Notes: a model not told the origin generated them from the sequence alone. Positions 43,500 through 54,000 are shown, counted from the stretch's first letter. The stretch is DNA of 64,000 nucleotides from Zarea fungicola (GCA_900169235.1 FWCC01000099.1:41318-105317), one strand, 5' to 3'. Numbers and translations: made by a program.

Positions 43500-44953
43500 A
43501 TGGCCTCCCTAGCGACTAGCTGCCAAATGGGGGATGCAGAAATGGCCACGGCTCGCACGCTCTTCACATCGACCGCCGCCGTGACTAGTTCCACCGCCCG
43601 GCTCGGTCATTTGGCTTTGCCTGGGCGGGCTGCGTTTGCCACACCTAACTTCACCTCAGTCGCAAGCCGCGGCGCCGTGCCGCATCTCACCCCGGACAAC
43701 ATGACCAAGCATGTGACGCCAGGATCCGTATACATGGCTCTAGAAGACTGTATGTCTTGCAGACACCACTCAATATTTCTGTGATTTCTGTAAAAAAAAA
43801 AAATGAAAGACTTTATTAATGTGGTTGTGCTTGCCCAGTCATTGAGAAGAAACAGCCTCCTATATACAACGCGCCAGTGACGCGAGAGACTAGGCTACAC
43901 AGCTTTACGGGGTTGCCCGCGGATTTGACGACTATACTGGCGGCTAGACGCTGCCATGTAGTGACTACTCCCACCGGAAATACGGCCAAGTCGGTAACCC
44001 TCTTCACCTCGACAGGTTTCCGGAGCCTCACTATTCCTGAATATGTTCAGGCTACCACGCTGTTAAAGCCCGATATTGTCGTGCCGTTGGCCGATTTACC
44101 ACATGTCAGTACCACGCCACCATCGAAGCGACTTGTCCGCATGGTTGAGAGAACTGAGGAATGGGTGGAACAATATATCAAGTCAACACAGCCGCAGGAC
44201 GATGGCCAACGGGCAAGCACCGTGTTTGCGCCAGTACTACCTGTTGAATATCCGCTGCAGTGGGACTACCTTCGCTATCTTGCTCAAGATGCGGTTGATT
44301 CACTCTCTGGTCTTGCCATCTACGATACAAAGCTCCTGGCAGACCTCATCGCGAACTACGAACCATTGCGCCAGCTCCCACGTCTCTCTCTTCAGCCTCC
44401 TCAATCACCACACGAGGTGCTAAAGCAAATTTCACTAGGCATTGACATATGCGTTTTGCCATTTATAAATTCTGTGTCCGACTCCGGTGTGGCGTTCACA
44501 TTCACGTTTCCATCACCGTCGACGGATGGTACAGCGGCCCTGCAGCCACTTGGCACCAACATGTGGTCCGAGGGGCACGCAACCGCCGTGCAGCCCCTTG
44601 CTGAGGGCTGCCAATGCTACACATGCACAACACACCACCGCGCCTACCTACGGCATCTGCTCAACGCCAAGGAGATGCTCGGCTGGAGTCTGCTGCAGAT
44701 CCACAACCACCATGTCATGCACGAGTTCTTCATTGGCGTACGCGCCGCGCTACAGGATGGGACGTTTGAGGCGGCTTCGGAGCGCTTTGCAGACGCATAT
44801 GAAGCGCACTTTCCGGAGGGGACAGGAGAGAGACCGCGCGCCAGGGGTTACCACTTTAAGAGCGAGGCTGGGCAGGAAAAGATTAACAAATCGACGTGGA
44901 TTGACCTTGACACTGCACTTGCCGCAAAGCCCGCAGCGGAGGTTGAGGCATAG
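43500..44953 (+). CDS. Queuine tRNA-ribosyltransferase accessory subunit 2 (QTRT2-like)
   Basis: Two exons, 43500-43749 and 43839-44953, 454 residues; the 89-bp intron (GTATGT...CCCAG) splits a Phe codon and gives ALEDFIEKKQ. The zinc-binding site of the TGT fold is intact: C341-x-C343-x2-C346 and H372 in CQCYTC ... LLQIHNHH, followed by the C-terminal helix HEFFIGVRAAL. The N-terminal half (RLGHLALPGR, VPHLTPDNM) matches the accessory subunit rather than the catalytic one. In eukaryotes QTRT1 and QTRT2 form a heterodimer that exchanges guanine-34 for queuine in tRNAs for Asp, Asn, His and Tyr. QTRT2 is thought to be non-catalytic and associated with the outer mitochondrial surface. Its presence implies queuine salvage. 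A second ATG at codon 15 is an alternative start. Confidence 0.88.
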
Positions 44954-45654
44954 AGGGCGCGGGCATTGGAACGGTAGGGTTTTTGGTGATTTAAAACGGT
45001 ACATGGATGATGTGAAAAGAAGAAATAAATATAGAGGCCTTTCAATTTCCAGCTTGTACAATACCAATTTGTTGGGACTTGGATTAGACGAGGTACGTAT
45101 GGTATGGTACATGTGCAGTCGCTGCCCCACCTGTCAACATGAAACTCAGAATATAGCAGATATGCATCCCACGCAGGAAAGCTTCCATGGTTTCGACGTG
45201 AACTAAGGCATAAAAAATCCGAGACAAAAAAAATAGTATTCACCAGCTCCTGCTATCACAAACCACATTTCTTGCAGTTGATCAACATCCTGGGACACGA
45301 TTCCCAATTAAGGCATTTTGTAGCATTTTCGATGGGGACCCACTCGGCCGTCCGGGGCAGTCGATCCGTTGACAGGCGCATTTTAGTGACTACGATGCCA
45401 TGTCAGGACCTGTGTTTCGCATTGCATACTGTTGGGCTTGAGGTAGATGAGTCCCAGAAAGTAATACTACGTAACGGGCGGAAAAATCTAATCACTTGGT
45501 TGCCAATTTCAAACAGATTTAAAGGCAGGTCCTCGCCTCCGTCACTAACCAACTGATCCTTGACCTGCACGATACTCAACTGCAAGAAAATCCACACCGT
45601 TATAAATCTGCTTGGTTAAATATATTTGCTACTCGCCTTATTACTCCAGCAAAA
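44954..45654. other. Intergenic
   Basis: 3' flank of the queuine subunit gene and 5' flank of the small gene at 45655. No coding region or RNA gene is recognised. Confidence 0.5.
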
Positions 45655-46216
45655 ATGTCTGGCCAGTTTCCACCGCGCACTCTGCACCTACCGTCATGGA
45701 CACGAACAGCTCGAGGTCACAGATTCGGACAAGCAGACGGTGATTTACCGCGTCTACCGCACCTTGTCAAAGCCCCATCTCACCATATGTCGCAGCCCAG
45801 GGCCCAATAACAACAAGGAAGAGTTGGTCGGTCAAGTCTCCTTCCACCACTTCAAGTCTGACATTGATCTCAACATGCCGGGCGATCTATTGCTATTCAT
45901 GAAGAAGGCAAGTCTGCAGTCCTCAAACTTTGAGGTCCGTGATGGCGGTGGTTGCATTACATGGCTGTGGGAGCGCGACGGCGCACTTACGAGCAACCTC
46001 AAGCTCGCCGCAGCGGATGGCAGCTGCCTGGCCAAGTTCGACAATGCGTCGTGGTCACGCAGCAAGCAGGGCACACTGACTATCATGGGCAGCAGGGCTA
46101 CGATGGAGGCGTGCGATGCCCTGATTGTAACCGGATTGGCAAAGATTGAGCTGCAGCGAAGGGCCAACTCTTCGCACCAGGGTGGAATAATTGCGAACAA
46201 TAACTTCGGGCATTGA
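45655..46216 (+). CDS. Small LURP-one/tubby-like protein, probable frameshift near start
   Basis: Coding signal runs from about 45695 to the stop at 46216 in one frame (HEQLEVTDSDKQTVIYRVY ... LAKFDNASWSRSKQGTLTI ... CDALIVTGLAKIELQRR), about 175 residues. The alternating beta-rich pattern with WLWERDG and a late hydrophobic helix (MEACDALIVTGLAKIEL) resembles fungal tubby-C/LURP-one-like proteins (DUF6593-type), which I name with low confidence. That frame has no ATG before NMPGDLL, about 80 codons in. The only good start, AAAAATG at 45655, is in the neighbouring frame and gives MSGQFPPRTLHLPSWT, a sensible N-terminus that would flow into HEQLEVTD after a one-base slip near 45695-45705. So either the assembly has one extra base, or the gene is frameshifted, or an unrecognised upstream exon exists. 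No signal peptide or membrane helix is seen. The function is unknown. Confidence 0.5.
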
Positions 46217-46934
46217 AAAGGTTTAATATTTTCTGATACATGACGATGGGAGAATACCGACAGTTGTTTCGCTTTTTGTACCATGGTATCTTGCATTTTT
46301 CGTCTTGTTGGCGTCCGATGCTTCTAGCAAATCATTGACAGGGGGGACGTGGGCGGGCGGCTGAAATATTGAGAGAAGGAAGTAATTTGATTGATGTTTT
46401 TATGTGTTTTTTTTTTCTTGGCGGCCCTTTTTCACTGTCTTGGTTTTAGTTGCAATTGCTGTCCCGCCCCTAGTTCGCCCTCGCCGCAAACAGTGTCTCG
46501 GACGCGGACAAAATTAGAAACGGAGAAAGGGGCCATGTCTAAGTTAACGGGTATCTTGAGTCAGGATAGATCCCTGCTGGTGAAGAGGATGGGATTAAAG
46601 TAAGACTGTCTGGCGATGAAAAGTCAAACGTTAAAGAATGCTGCATAAGTATTTGATAGATGCAAGTAAGAAGCTTCACGGCTTGGCAAGGCCGGGAGCT
46701 GACGCGTATGGAGCAGATTATTTATTAAAAAAGTCCCGCCCCACAAGTGCGTTGTGACCAGATGCAAACGCTCGTTCCACACCTCCAGCAAGCCGCTTGC
46801 AACTTTGGGTCCTCCCATCCTCCCAGCATTGTAAACCACCAAAAAGGACCGAACGCTGTAACATTGTTTCCTTCTTTGCCATCCCTCTATTCACTTGTTC
46901 ATCTTAGCGTTTTATAAACTCGCTATGGCTTGCA
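46217..46934. other. Intergenic, promoter of LCCL-domain gene
   Basis: 3' flank of the small gene and 5' flank of the LCCL gene. T-rich DNA at about 46391-46440. A 9-codon upstream frame (46925-46951) overlaps the next start codon. Confidence 0.5.
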
Positions 46935-46951
46935 ATGGTCGGCGGCTATGA
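46925..46951 (+). promoter_or_regulatory. Short upstream ORF overlapping the LCCL gene start
   Basis: ATG at 46925 opens an eight-residue frame (MACNGRRL) that ends TGA at 46951, overlapping the main ATG at 46935 by 17 bases in another frame. Its context (CGCTATGG) is weak at -3. If transcribed it would reduce initiation at the main ATG by competing for scanning ribosomes. Confidence 0.45.
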
Positions 46952-49019
46952 TGACGACGAAAGCAGACCGTTAATGGCGACTAGCGACAACTACATTGAC
47001 AGCAGCCACGACAACAACGCCGCCATGGAGCGCGGCCAGCAGCACCAGCCCGACAACAATGGCTCCAAGTCCACTATGAATGCAACCGCGACCGCTACAT
47101 TGCACGAGGAAATGTCATCAAGCAGCCTCCCCTCGGCTCTGTACCATGACAACGCCGCGGCCACAAATGAGAGACCAGGGCCGGTCTTGTTCCATGACCA
47201 GCAGCAGCAAGCCGACGACAACTCCTCACGGCTCAGTCACCGGCAACAGTACGATCATCAATGGCCAAAATGGATACCGTTTCCCATCCAACGCACCGGT
47301 AACGCCATTGCAAAATGGACAAGAGGGCCCCCCAACCCCCAGCCATACCACATAAAGCCTTTATTTCCCTCCATTCAAGAATTCCCGCTCCGCGTCCTTG
47401 ACAAGTTGCTCCCCGGCCGCCGTCGCCGCAGGTGGCTTCTCTTCTTCTACATTGCCATCTGGGTCGTCGCTTTCGTGCTCATCAAACGCCAAGAGGCCAT
47501 CTCGGGCGAGATTGACGGCTGGGGCACGCCTCAGTCCATCGGCTGCGGAGCGGCCTACTTTTCCCGCGGAAACCAGTGCGGCCTCGACGGCAACGAGTGC
47601 CGGCCCTTTAACGGCAGCGCGCTCCCGTTTCGCTGTCCTGCCAATTGCGCCAGCTATCGCGTACTGAACCCGCGCGCCGTCGGTGACCAAGAGGTCATCT
47701 ATCGGCCACTCATTGTCGGCGGGCCGACAGCCGCAGATGCCGCGCCAGAGTCGGCGACGTACCGTGGGGACTCGTACATTTGCGGCTCAGCAGTGCACGC
47801 AGGCATCATCACCAATGCCAAGGGTGGCTGTGGCGTTGTCGAGCTCGTGGGCCGGCAACAAGACTACACATCCTCAGACCGCAACGGCATAACGAGCGTG
47901 TCATTCAGCTCCTACTTCCCCCAGGCTTTCCGATTCATCCCCGTCGAGTGCCACGCCGCTGATGCCCGCTGGTCCATTCTCTCCCTCTCCGTCGTCTTCA
48001 CTGCCATACTCGGGCTATTCACCACGTCGCCCGCCGCCTTTTATTTCCCTACCTTTGTCGGCGCCTTTTTCGCTGTTGGCATGGCCACCGACTCACCTTC
48101 GACCTCGTCCATCGCCGCGCTCTTTTCCAATATTGTCGGCAAGTTTGTGCCTGCCATGTTTGTTGGCTGGGTCATGTACGACAAAATGGGCGTGCGCCGC
48201 ACTCTTCAGGGTCTCACTGCTCAAGTTGAGAAAATCGTCCTCTGGCTTGGCGCATGCTGGGTTGGCGCGCTCGACAACTACACGCTCGATTTCATCCCCA
48301 TCCAGCGCCTCAACGGACACGACCTCGCCCAGCAGCCGGGTGCCCGCGCCGCCCTCGCCATCATCATCATTATCCTTGCCGTCATAATTTTCCTTCAGGC
48401 GTGGTGCTTCCGCCAAGAGGCACGCTTCAACAAATACATTAAAGTCTACGCCATCTTTCTCGCCGGCATAATCCTCGCGCTCATCATGCCGGGGCTGAAC
48501 CTGCGCATCCATCACTATGTGCTCGCCCTGCTGCTGCTCCCGGGCACGAGCATGCAGACTCGGCCCTCACTGCTCTACCAGGGGCTTCTCGTCGGCCTCT
48601 TCATCAACGGTATCGCCCGCTGGGACTTCGATTCGGTTCTTCAGACCAACGGCGCCCTCCAGGGCGACGCACAGCTCGGCACTCTCCTCCCTACCATTCA
48701 CACACCTGTCATCAACTGGGTGAATAGCACTACCACCAGCGCACAGTCTACTATTACGTTTAAATGGGACTTGCCGCCGCTGGATGATTATGACGGGATT
48801 AGTATCCTCGTCAACGATGTGGAGCGCTACCGGTCCTTTTTTGACGACACGAGGACGCCGCCAAAGGAGTACACCTGGACACGCAACTCGAGTCTCGGTC
48901 TGCCAGAGTACTTTCGCTTTGGTTTCATGGCTGGCAGCAGTGCTGGTGATTATACAAAGGCTGGCATTTGGAGCAAAGATGGCGAGTGGCAGGCCATGGC
49001 TCCTGGACCATCAAAATAA
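46935..49019 (+). CDS. LCCL-domain polytopic membrane protein
   Basis: A single-exon 694-residue protein. Residues 1-150 are a polar, Asn/Gln/His-rich cytosolic tail. A basic run RRRRR followed by a transmembrane helix (about 166-184) leads into a luminal or extracellular LCCL domain (about 200-330) with its conserved Cys pattern (IGCGAAYFSRGNQCG, CRPF ... FRCPANCAS, YICGSAVHAGIITNAKGGCGVVEL). After it come about six to eight membrane helices (345-575) and a C-terminal luminal domain ending with WSKDGEWQAM. LCCL domains occur in animal cochlin and Limulus factor C and in a conserved fungal membrane-protein family. The function of the fungal members is not established. The intact cysteines suggest a secretory-pathway or plasma-membrane location. 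It is convergent with the GCP5-like gene, 246 bp away. Confidence 0.85.
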   Translation: MVGGYDDDESRPLMATSDNYIDSSHDNNAAMERGQQHQPDNNGSKSTMNATATATLHEEMSSSSLPSALYHDNAAATNERPGPVLFHDQQQQADDNSSRLSHRQQYDHQWPKWIPFPIQRTGNAIAKWTRGPPNPQPYHIKPLFPSIQEFPLRVLDKLLPGRRRRRWLLFFYIAIWVVAFVLIKRQEAISGEIDGWGTPQSIGCGAAYFSRGNQCGLDGNECRPFNGSALPFRCPANCASYRVLNPRAVGDQEVIYRPLIVGGPTAADAAPESATYRGDSYICGSAVHAGIITNAKGGCGVVELVGRQQDYTSSDRNGITSVSFSSYFPQAFRFIPVECHAADARWSILSLSVVFTAILGLFTTSPAAFYFPTFVGAFFAVGMATDSPSTSSIAALFSNIVGKFVPAMFVGWVMYDKMGVRRTLQGLTAQVEKIVLWLGACWVGALDNYTLDFIPIQRLNGHDLAQQPGARAALAIIIIILAVIIFLQAWCFRQEARFNKYIKVYAIFLAGIILALIMPGLNLRIHHYVLALLLLPGTSMQTRPSLLYQGLLVGLFINGIARWDFDSVLQTNGALQGDAQLGTLLPTIHTPVINWVNSTTTSAQSTITFKWDLPPLDDYDGISILVNDVERYRSFFDDTRTPPKEYTWTRNSSLGLPEYFRFGFMAGSSAGDYTKAGIWSKDGEWQAMAPGPSK

Positions 49020-49022
49020 ATT

Positions 49023-49052
49023 GATATATATCTATATTTATATATATGTGTG
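49023..49052. repeat. AT-rich dinucleotide tract
   Basis: Imperfect TA/TATT repeats directly after the stop codon of the LCCL gene, probably within its 3' UTR and possibly part of the polyadenylation region. Confidence 0.6.
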
Positions 49053-49265
49053 TTGTAGAGTTTTCACCATATTATGCATCATACTTGCACATTTATATGT
49101 ATTTACGCACAATTTAGTATATAGCTATCCACAGAAGTACCAGATTCCCGTCTCACGCCTCCAAATGACCGCATAGTTTCATCATGACTATAGAAATGAT
49201 CTTGCGAGTCTCTCGATTTGGGTACTCTGCTTATTATACTTTCGGTGACGGTTCTTTTGCAGCCT

Positions 49266-51905
49266 TTATATGTCCTCTCCGTGCCCGGGCTGTAGCATAT
49301 CGGCAAGCACATCCCATCGGACTGCGTCCTCACCACTAACAGCCCTTGCAACACTCCTCAACCCACCACATATAAACCGCATTAGACGCATAAAGTCGAC
49401 TTGAATCTGCCGTAGCACAATCACATACCCATCATTCCCACGGTTGCCCATGCTATCATCCCCATCCCCATCCGCGCCGCTGTGCTCGGCCCTCGCGTAC
49501 TCGAGCTGGATCCCTAGGTCAAGTACCTCTAGAATCGCATCCCGCAGGGGTTGCAGCTTCGCGCCGAGGCACAGCTGATCCATCATATGCTTGACGCAGC
49601 GTGTGTGCGCGACTATCATGCCGTCAACATCGGCTGCCACGCGAAGCTCCTTGTGCATGCGCGCTGTCTGCGGGATGAGTACTACCGTGACCAGATACGT
49701 CTGCAGCGTATCGCAGAACCACACAAGTCTGCTACGCGCAGAGTAAAACAGTCCCCGCATTGCCGCTGCCCCTCCCTCCTCGGCGTCGGCAGATTCGGCC
49801 ACCTCAATAGGCGGGTCGTCGAGAAGCTTGGCCGTGCGCAGGGCATACGCCGCACGCTTGATCTGCAGGAGAAAGGTAAAGATTTTCTGGTAGCACCGGG
49901 TGTTGTGCTCGTCGAAGATCATTTGCACAGGCCACTCAGGTCGGTAACGGACTCGTATCAGCGGCAACGCTGGTACAACGGAGCTGCGCGCGTCCGTCGC
50001 CGATATGTGGCGGCCGTCGACAGAGTCCACCACCACGGAAAGCCTGCTCACGTCCACGATGCCCGCAAGCGCCTCCTGCGCCGACGATGTCAGGGCGCGC
50101 CGGTTCTGCCAGTTGGCGTCTTTAGCATCCAACTTCGCAAACAAGCGACCGCAAAACAACGATGCGGCCGCGCCATTGGACATGAGATAGACACTGTGTA
50201 GGTCACGTAGTGACGCTTCGAAGCCGCAGTCGTTAAACAGTGCGACTTTCAGGGCCGATGAGACAACTGTGTATTTCTTGTCGATCCACTGCCCGAGCGC
50301 CATGCTGAAGAGATCAGGAAACGGCGCTGATTCGAATCCCGGTGGGCAGATGGAGTCGTACGTGAGAATCTGCCACGCCGCTTGCTGCTTCTCCTCGTTG
50401 ATGCGGAGGGATTCCTCGACCTTGAGCCGTCCAAGCAAACGCAGGACAACAATGCTCTTGCCCGTAGTGTAGATTTTGTCCGCAGCTGACAGCACGAATT
50501 TAGGCGCGAGGAGCGTTCCATCCTCGGTTCGGCGCAGTACGAACCTGTGCTGCCAGATATTGCCGAGCGTCACATCCGTTCTACCCTGGTAGATGAAGAA
50601 GGCCTCGTCGCTAGGCAGCAGGCGGCCTTCCTCCACCCAGCTGCGAATCTCACGAAGGTAGACTGTGAAGCACTCGAGAAAAACACGCGCCAGAAACTCG
50701 TAGAGCTGTTGGTTGCCCGTGAGCTGCGCCATGCTCGACTCGTCGAATAGCAGCTCTAGGTAGCGAAAATTGTCTGACGTTGGATTTTGCTGCACTTTCA
50801 AGATGACTCCCGACAGCTTAAACAGCGGCTCTAGGATTGGTGTCAGTTCTTCTCTGGCCGCTATAAGACTGATTACGGGCTGTTCGGTGGGACTGGCCAA
50901 CCGGCGCTGTATGTGCACAAGGTGGCTGTCGAGGACACGCACGCGCTCCGTTACGCAGTCTTGCAGGGCCTGAAGCTGCGGCTCCTTTTCGCGCTGTGCA
51001 GCAAACTGTCGAAGGATGCTGATGTACCCGCCAGCTTCGGAAAATGTGTTGAGCAGAGACTTGTGCGTCTGCCATGCTATATTGGATATTTGAAATGCTG
51101 GGTTTGGGGCCCCATTGTCGTGGAACAACGTTGTGGGCAGGCCTTGGAGCATGAATAGCACTTCGCGGAGGGCTTGTGTTTCTGATAATCCAATCTTGTG
51201 GAATCTTCCGGATGTATCCTCAGTCGGTACTTGTTCTTTCCATTCCTGCTGTTTTATGACGGCTTCCAAAGCCTCATTGTCTTGGGGGTATATGACCAAG
51301 TCTGCGGCTGTGCGACCAGGCGGTGCATCCCCGCCAAAGTTGGAGCTCGCATCGGACGCAGCCCCGGATACATCTTCGAAGATTTCATCACCAGATTCGT
51401 CGCTGTAGTTTATCGAGTCCCATATGTCGGAGTCTTGCGCCCAGCCGTCTTCCTGGGCAATATCCTCCCAGCGGAGACGCGGCCCATCATCCGCGCTCGT
51501 TGCAGTGGTGCGAGTAATATCGCTCAATCGAGTGTGGTATGTGGGTTGGTCCGAAAGGTTAAGCAGTAAATATAGAGCCTCTGGATACCACTTGAAGGGG
51601 TATATGCGCAACAAGCCCAGCCGCGTCTGGAGTTCATCTGCCAAACTATCTCGATTGTTGACGCGGAACCGTTCTTGCAAGCCAATAATCGATTTTTCCA
51701 CCTCAAAATGATTAGTTGTGAGGAATCTATGTGACTTCAATGCTCGCACGGCAGCATCGCGTGTGCGGATAAAGCACTTGTCTCTCTGGTTTGGGTTAGC
51801 ATTACCATCTTGGATGATATAAGGGGTACATACAGAGACATTTTCTGGCGCCAGCGACTTGATAAGATCGCCGGTAAGGGCTTCTACTTCTGCTGCAAAC
51901 GACAT
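49266..51905 (-). CDS. Gamma-tubulin complex component, GCP5-like (Spc97/Spc98 family)
   Basis: An intronless 879-residue protein of the Spc97/Spc98/GCP family. The open frame reaches 51920 only through a GTG, so the ATG at 51905 (MSFAAEVEALTGDLIKSL) is chosen. Family signs are the helical N-terminal GRIP1 region around residues 230-480 (REVLFMLQGLPTTLF near the start and FLECFTVYLREIRSWVEEG at the end, followed by DEAFFI) and the C-terminal GRIP2 region with YQKIFTFLLQIKRAAYALRT and a late run of helices to the C-terminus. The region RFLTTNHFEVEKSIIGLQERFRVNNRDSLAD at the start is typical of the GCP5/Mod21 type. GCP5 helps build or stabilise the large gamma-tubulin ring complex that nucleates microtubules at spindle pole bodies. 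Acidic and disordered inserts lie between the conserved blocks. GCP4 or GCP6 would be alternatives. Confidence 0.8.
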   Translation of the reverse strand: MSFAAEVEALTGDLIKSLAPENVSVCTPYIIQDGNANPNQRDKCFIRTRDAAVRALKSHRFLTTNHFEVEKSIIGLQERFRVNNRDSLADELQTRLGLLRIYPFKWYPEALYLLLNLSDQPTYHTRLSDITRTTATSADDGPRLRWEDIAQEDGWAQDSDIWDSINYSDESGDEIFEDVSGAASDASSNFGGDAPPGRTAADLVIYPQDNEALEAVIKQQEWKEQVPTEDTSGRFHKIGLSETQALREVLFMLQGLPTTLFHDNGAPNPAFQISNIAWQTHKSLLNTFSEAGGYISILRQFAAQREKEPQLQALQDCVTERVRVLDSHLVHIQRRLASPTEQPVISLIAAREELTPILEPLFKLSGVILKVQQNPTSDNFRYLELLFDESSMAQLTGNQQLYEFLARVFLECFTVYLREIRSWVEEGRLLPSDEAFFIYQGRTDVTLGNIWQHRFVLRRTEDGTLLAPKFVLSAADKIYTTGKSIVVLRLLGRLKVEESLRINEEKQQAAWQILTYDSICPPGFESAPFPDLFSMALGQWIDKKYTVVSSALKVALFNDCGFEASLRDLHSVYLMSNGAAASLFCGRLFAKLDAKDANWQNRRALTSSAQEALAGIVDVSRLSVVVDSVDGRHISATDARSSVVPALPLIRVRYRPEWPVQMIFDEHNTRCYQKIFTFLLQIKRAAYALRTAKLLDDPPIEVAESADAEEGGAAAMRGLFYSARSRLVWFCDTLQTYLVTVVLIPQTARMHKELRVAADVDGMIVAHTRCVKHMMDQLCLGAKLQPLRDAILEVLDLGIQLEYARAEHSGADGDGDDSMGNRGNDGYVIVLRQIQVDFMRLMRFICGGLRSVARAVSGEDAVRWDVLADMLQPGHGEDI

Positions 51906-52613
51906 GTCTTGGTCAGCCACATTTTGTGCGGCAACGAGTTGTCATGAAGCCAGTGTTGCGACGTGAACTTGACGCGTTAAAGAGCTTTGGCGGGGCACAG
52001 TTTGGGGTGTCTATGTTACAGCGGTTATCCCCTACAAAGCTTCCAGAAGTGATGACAGGAACTGCTACAGAAGGTATTGCAGCACCAGCACGGGGGTATG
52101 TGCATCGAGTAAGTGTTTGCCTTGGTATCGTGTCATCTTAAAGACACGATTTTCCTAAACCATTGTTGTTAGAGCAGCTATAACTGCGTCCTATAATGTA
52201 AATAACGCCTTTCGAGCAAAACGCGCCGCAGACGCACCATCGGTACCAGGGAAACAACCAGGTAGCCCGCCATGTAATTGAGGTGCAGGCAACTACTAGG
52301 TATTGATCACAGGTATCGCGCCCCACTGCAACTGGAACATGCCCCTGTAAAAGTTACTTCGCCATCCATTCTGGCCGCTACAATCGCCCCTATTATCATT
52401 CCTTTAGCTTCTGTCTTGCCCCGTCTTAATTTTTGCCGACAGTTTACACTTTCCGGTCCGCGAATAGCCTCAGAAACCTCGTCTGCCCCTGGGACAGTTC
52501 AAAATCTCGCAACTGGCTCTGTTGCCATTCCGCGACCCAATTCATGTGCGACTACAAAGTGATTGTCTAACCGCTGCCATTTTTGAACGCGACTCGCCAC
52601 AGCATCCGCCACC
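51906..52613. other. Divergent spacer GCP5-like / GT15
   Basis: 708 bp between divergent starts. C/T-rich DNA before the plus-strand ATG fits a fungal 5' UTR. No gene or repeat seen. Confidence 0.45.
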
Positions 52614-54000
52614 ATGGCGATTGCACGTCCAGTCAGGATGCTCGGCATCTTGGCCGTTGTACTCTGGTGCTTCTTCCTCTATCAACTGTTCAAGCCCACG
52701 GCGTCCATCTTTGGCCCGGCGGGACGATATGCCAATTTCGAGCGAGATCCGAATCTAGATCGTGAGAACCCCGAATGCTCTCGGCGCGGCGCGCGCGCAA
52801 ATCTTCACATGACACATGTTTTTTGCTGACCTGTGCCCCTGCTAGCCACCGACGAACCAGAGGGCCACCTGGTCCGTACCTCCAAAAAGTACGCACCTGA
52901 TGCAAAGGATACCGATCGTATACCGGCCACGCTGCTGGCTCTTGTCCGAAATGAAGAGGTTGACGACATGGTGGCCTCCATGGTTGACCTCGAGCGAACG
53001 TGGAATCACAAATTCAACTACCCTTGGACGTTCTTCAACGACAAACCCTTCTCTGAAGAGTTCAAGAAGAAGACCAGTGCCGCTACAAAAGCCAAGTGCA
53101 ACTATGGTATGTGCGGAGTGACCTTTTGGTAAAGAAAGAGTCTGTGGTCGCTGACACGCAATTACAGAGATCATCCCAGACGAGCACTGGGCGACGCCCT
53201 CCTGGATCGACATGGATATGTTCAAGGCATCTGCCGCTGTCCTGGAGAAAAACGGCGTCCAGTACGCGAGCATGATGTCCTACCATCAAATGTGTCGTTG
53301 GAACAGCGGCATGTTTTATAAGCATCCAGCCCTCAAGGACACCCGCTACTACTGGCGCGTCGAGCCCAAGGTTCACTTCTTTTGCGACGTCGACTACGAC
53401 GTCTTCCGCTATATGCACGACAACAACAAGACGTATGGCTTCACTATTACGCTCTACGACGACCCGAATACGCTCCCCTCGCTCTGGCCCGAGACAATGA
53501 AGTTTGTGGGAGACCACCCCAACTATCTCAACGAGAACAATGCCCAGGGCTGGGTGACGGACCAGGCCCGTCGCCCGGAACACAACCTCAATGCCCAGGG
53601 CTTCTCCACCTGCCATTTCTGGAGCAACTTCGAGGTGGCTGACATGGAGTTTTGGCGCAGTCAGGTGTACGAGGACTACTTTAACCACCTAGACAAAGCC
53701 GGTGGCTTCTTTTACGAGCGCTGGGGTGATGCCCCGGTTCACAGTATCGCTGTCGGTCTATTTGAAGACAAGAGCAAAGTTCATTGGTGAGCTTTCTCAT
53801 CCTACAATCGTGCACGATGTAAAGGCTAACAACAGCAACGTAGGTTCCGCGATATTGGATATCAGCACATTCCCTTCTTCAACTGCCCCAACTCGCCGAA
53901 ATGTAAGGGCTGCGTGACGGGCCGTCTAACCGATGGAGAACCGTTCCTCCACCGCGAAGACTGCCGCCCGAACTGGTTCAAATACGTTGGCATGGGTTAA
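52614..54000 (+). CDS. GT15 alpha-1,2-mannosyltransferase (Kre2/Mnt1/Ktr-like)
   Basis: Four exons, 52614-52761, 52846-53106, 53168-53786 and 53844-54000, 394 residues. The introns are 84, 61 and 57 bp (GTGAGA...CTAG, GTATGT...ACAG, GTGAGC...GTAG), and each join restores conserved sequence (DPTDEPEG, NYEIIPDEHW, KVHWFRDIGY). A single membrane anchor at about residues 8-25 makes it a type II Golgi protein. The catalytic domain shows RNEEVDDMVASMVDLERTWN, the metal-site region EPKVHFFCDVDYDVF (202-216), the HFWSNFE292VADMEFW motif containing the likely catalytic Glu, and the end segment FYERWGDAPVHSIAVGLF. The enzyme adds alpha-1,2-mannose from GDP-mannose to O- and N-glycans of cell-wall proteins. 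The ATG context ACCATGG is ideal. It is convergent with the WD40 gene. Confidence 0.95.

Noticed and set aside
50300..50350. GATTCGAATCCCGG on the plus strand, similar to a tRNA T-loop
   Set aside because: It lies inside the coding sequence of the GCP5-like gene and no cloverleaf can be built around it.
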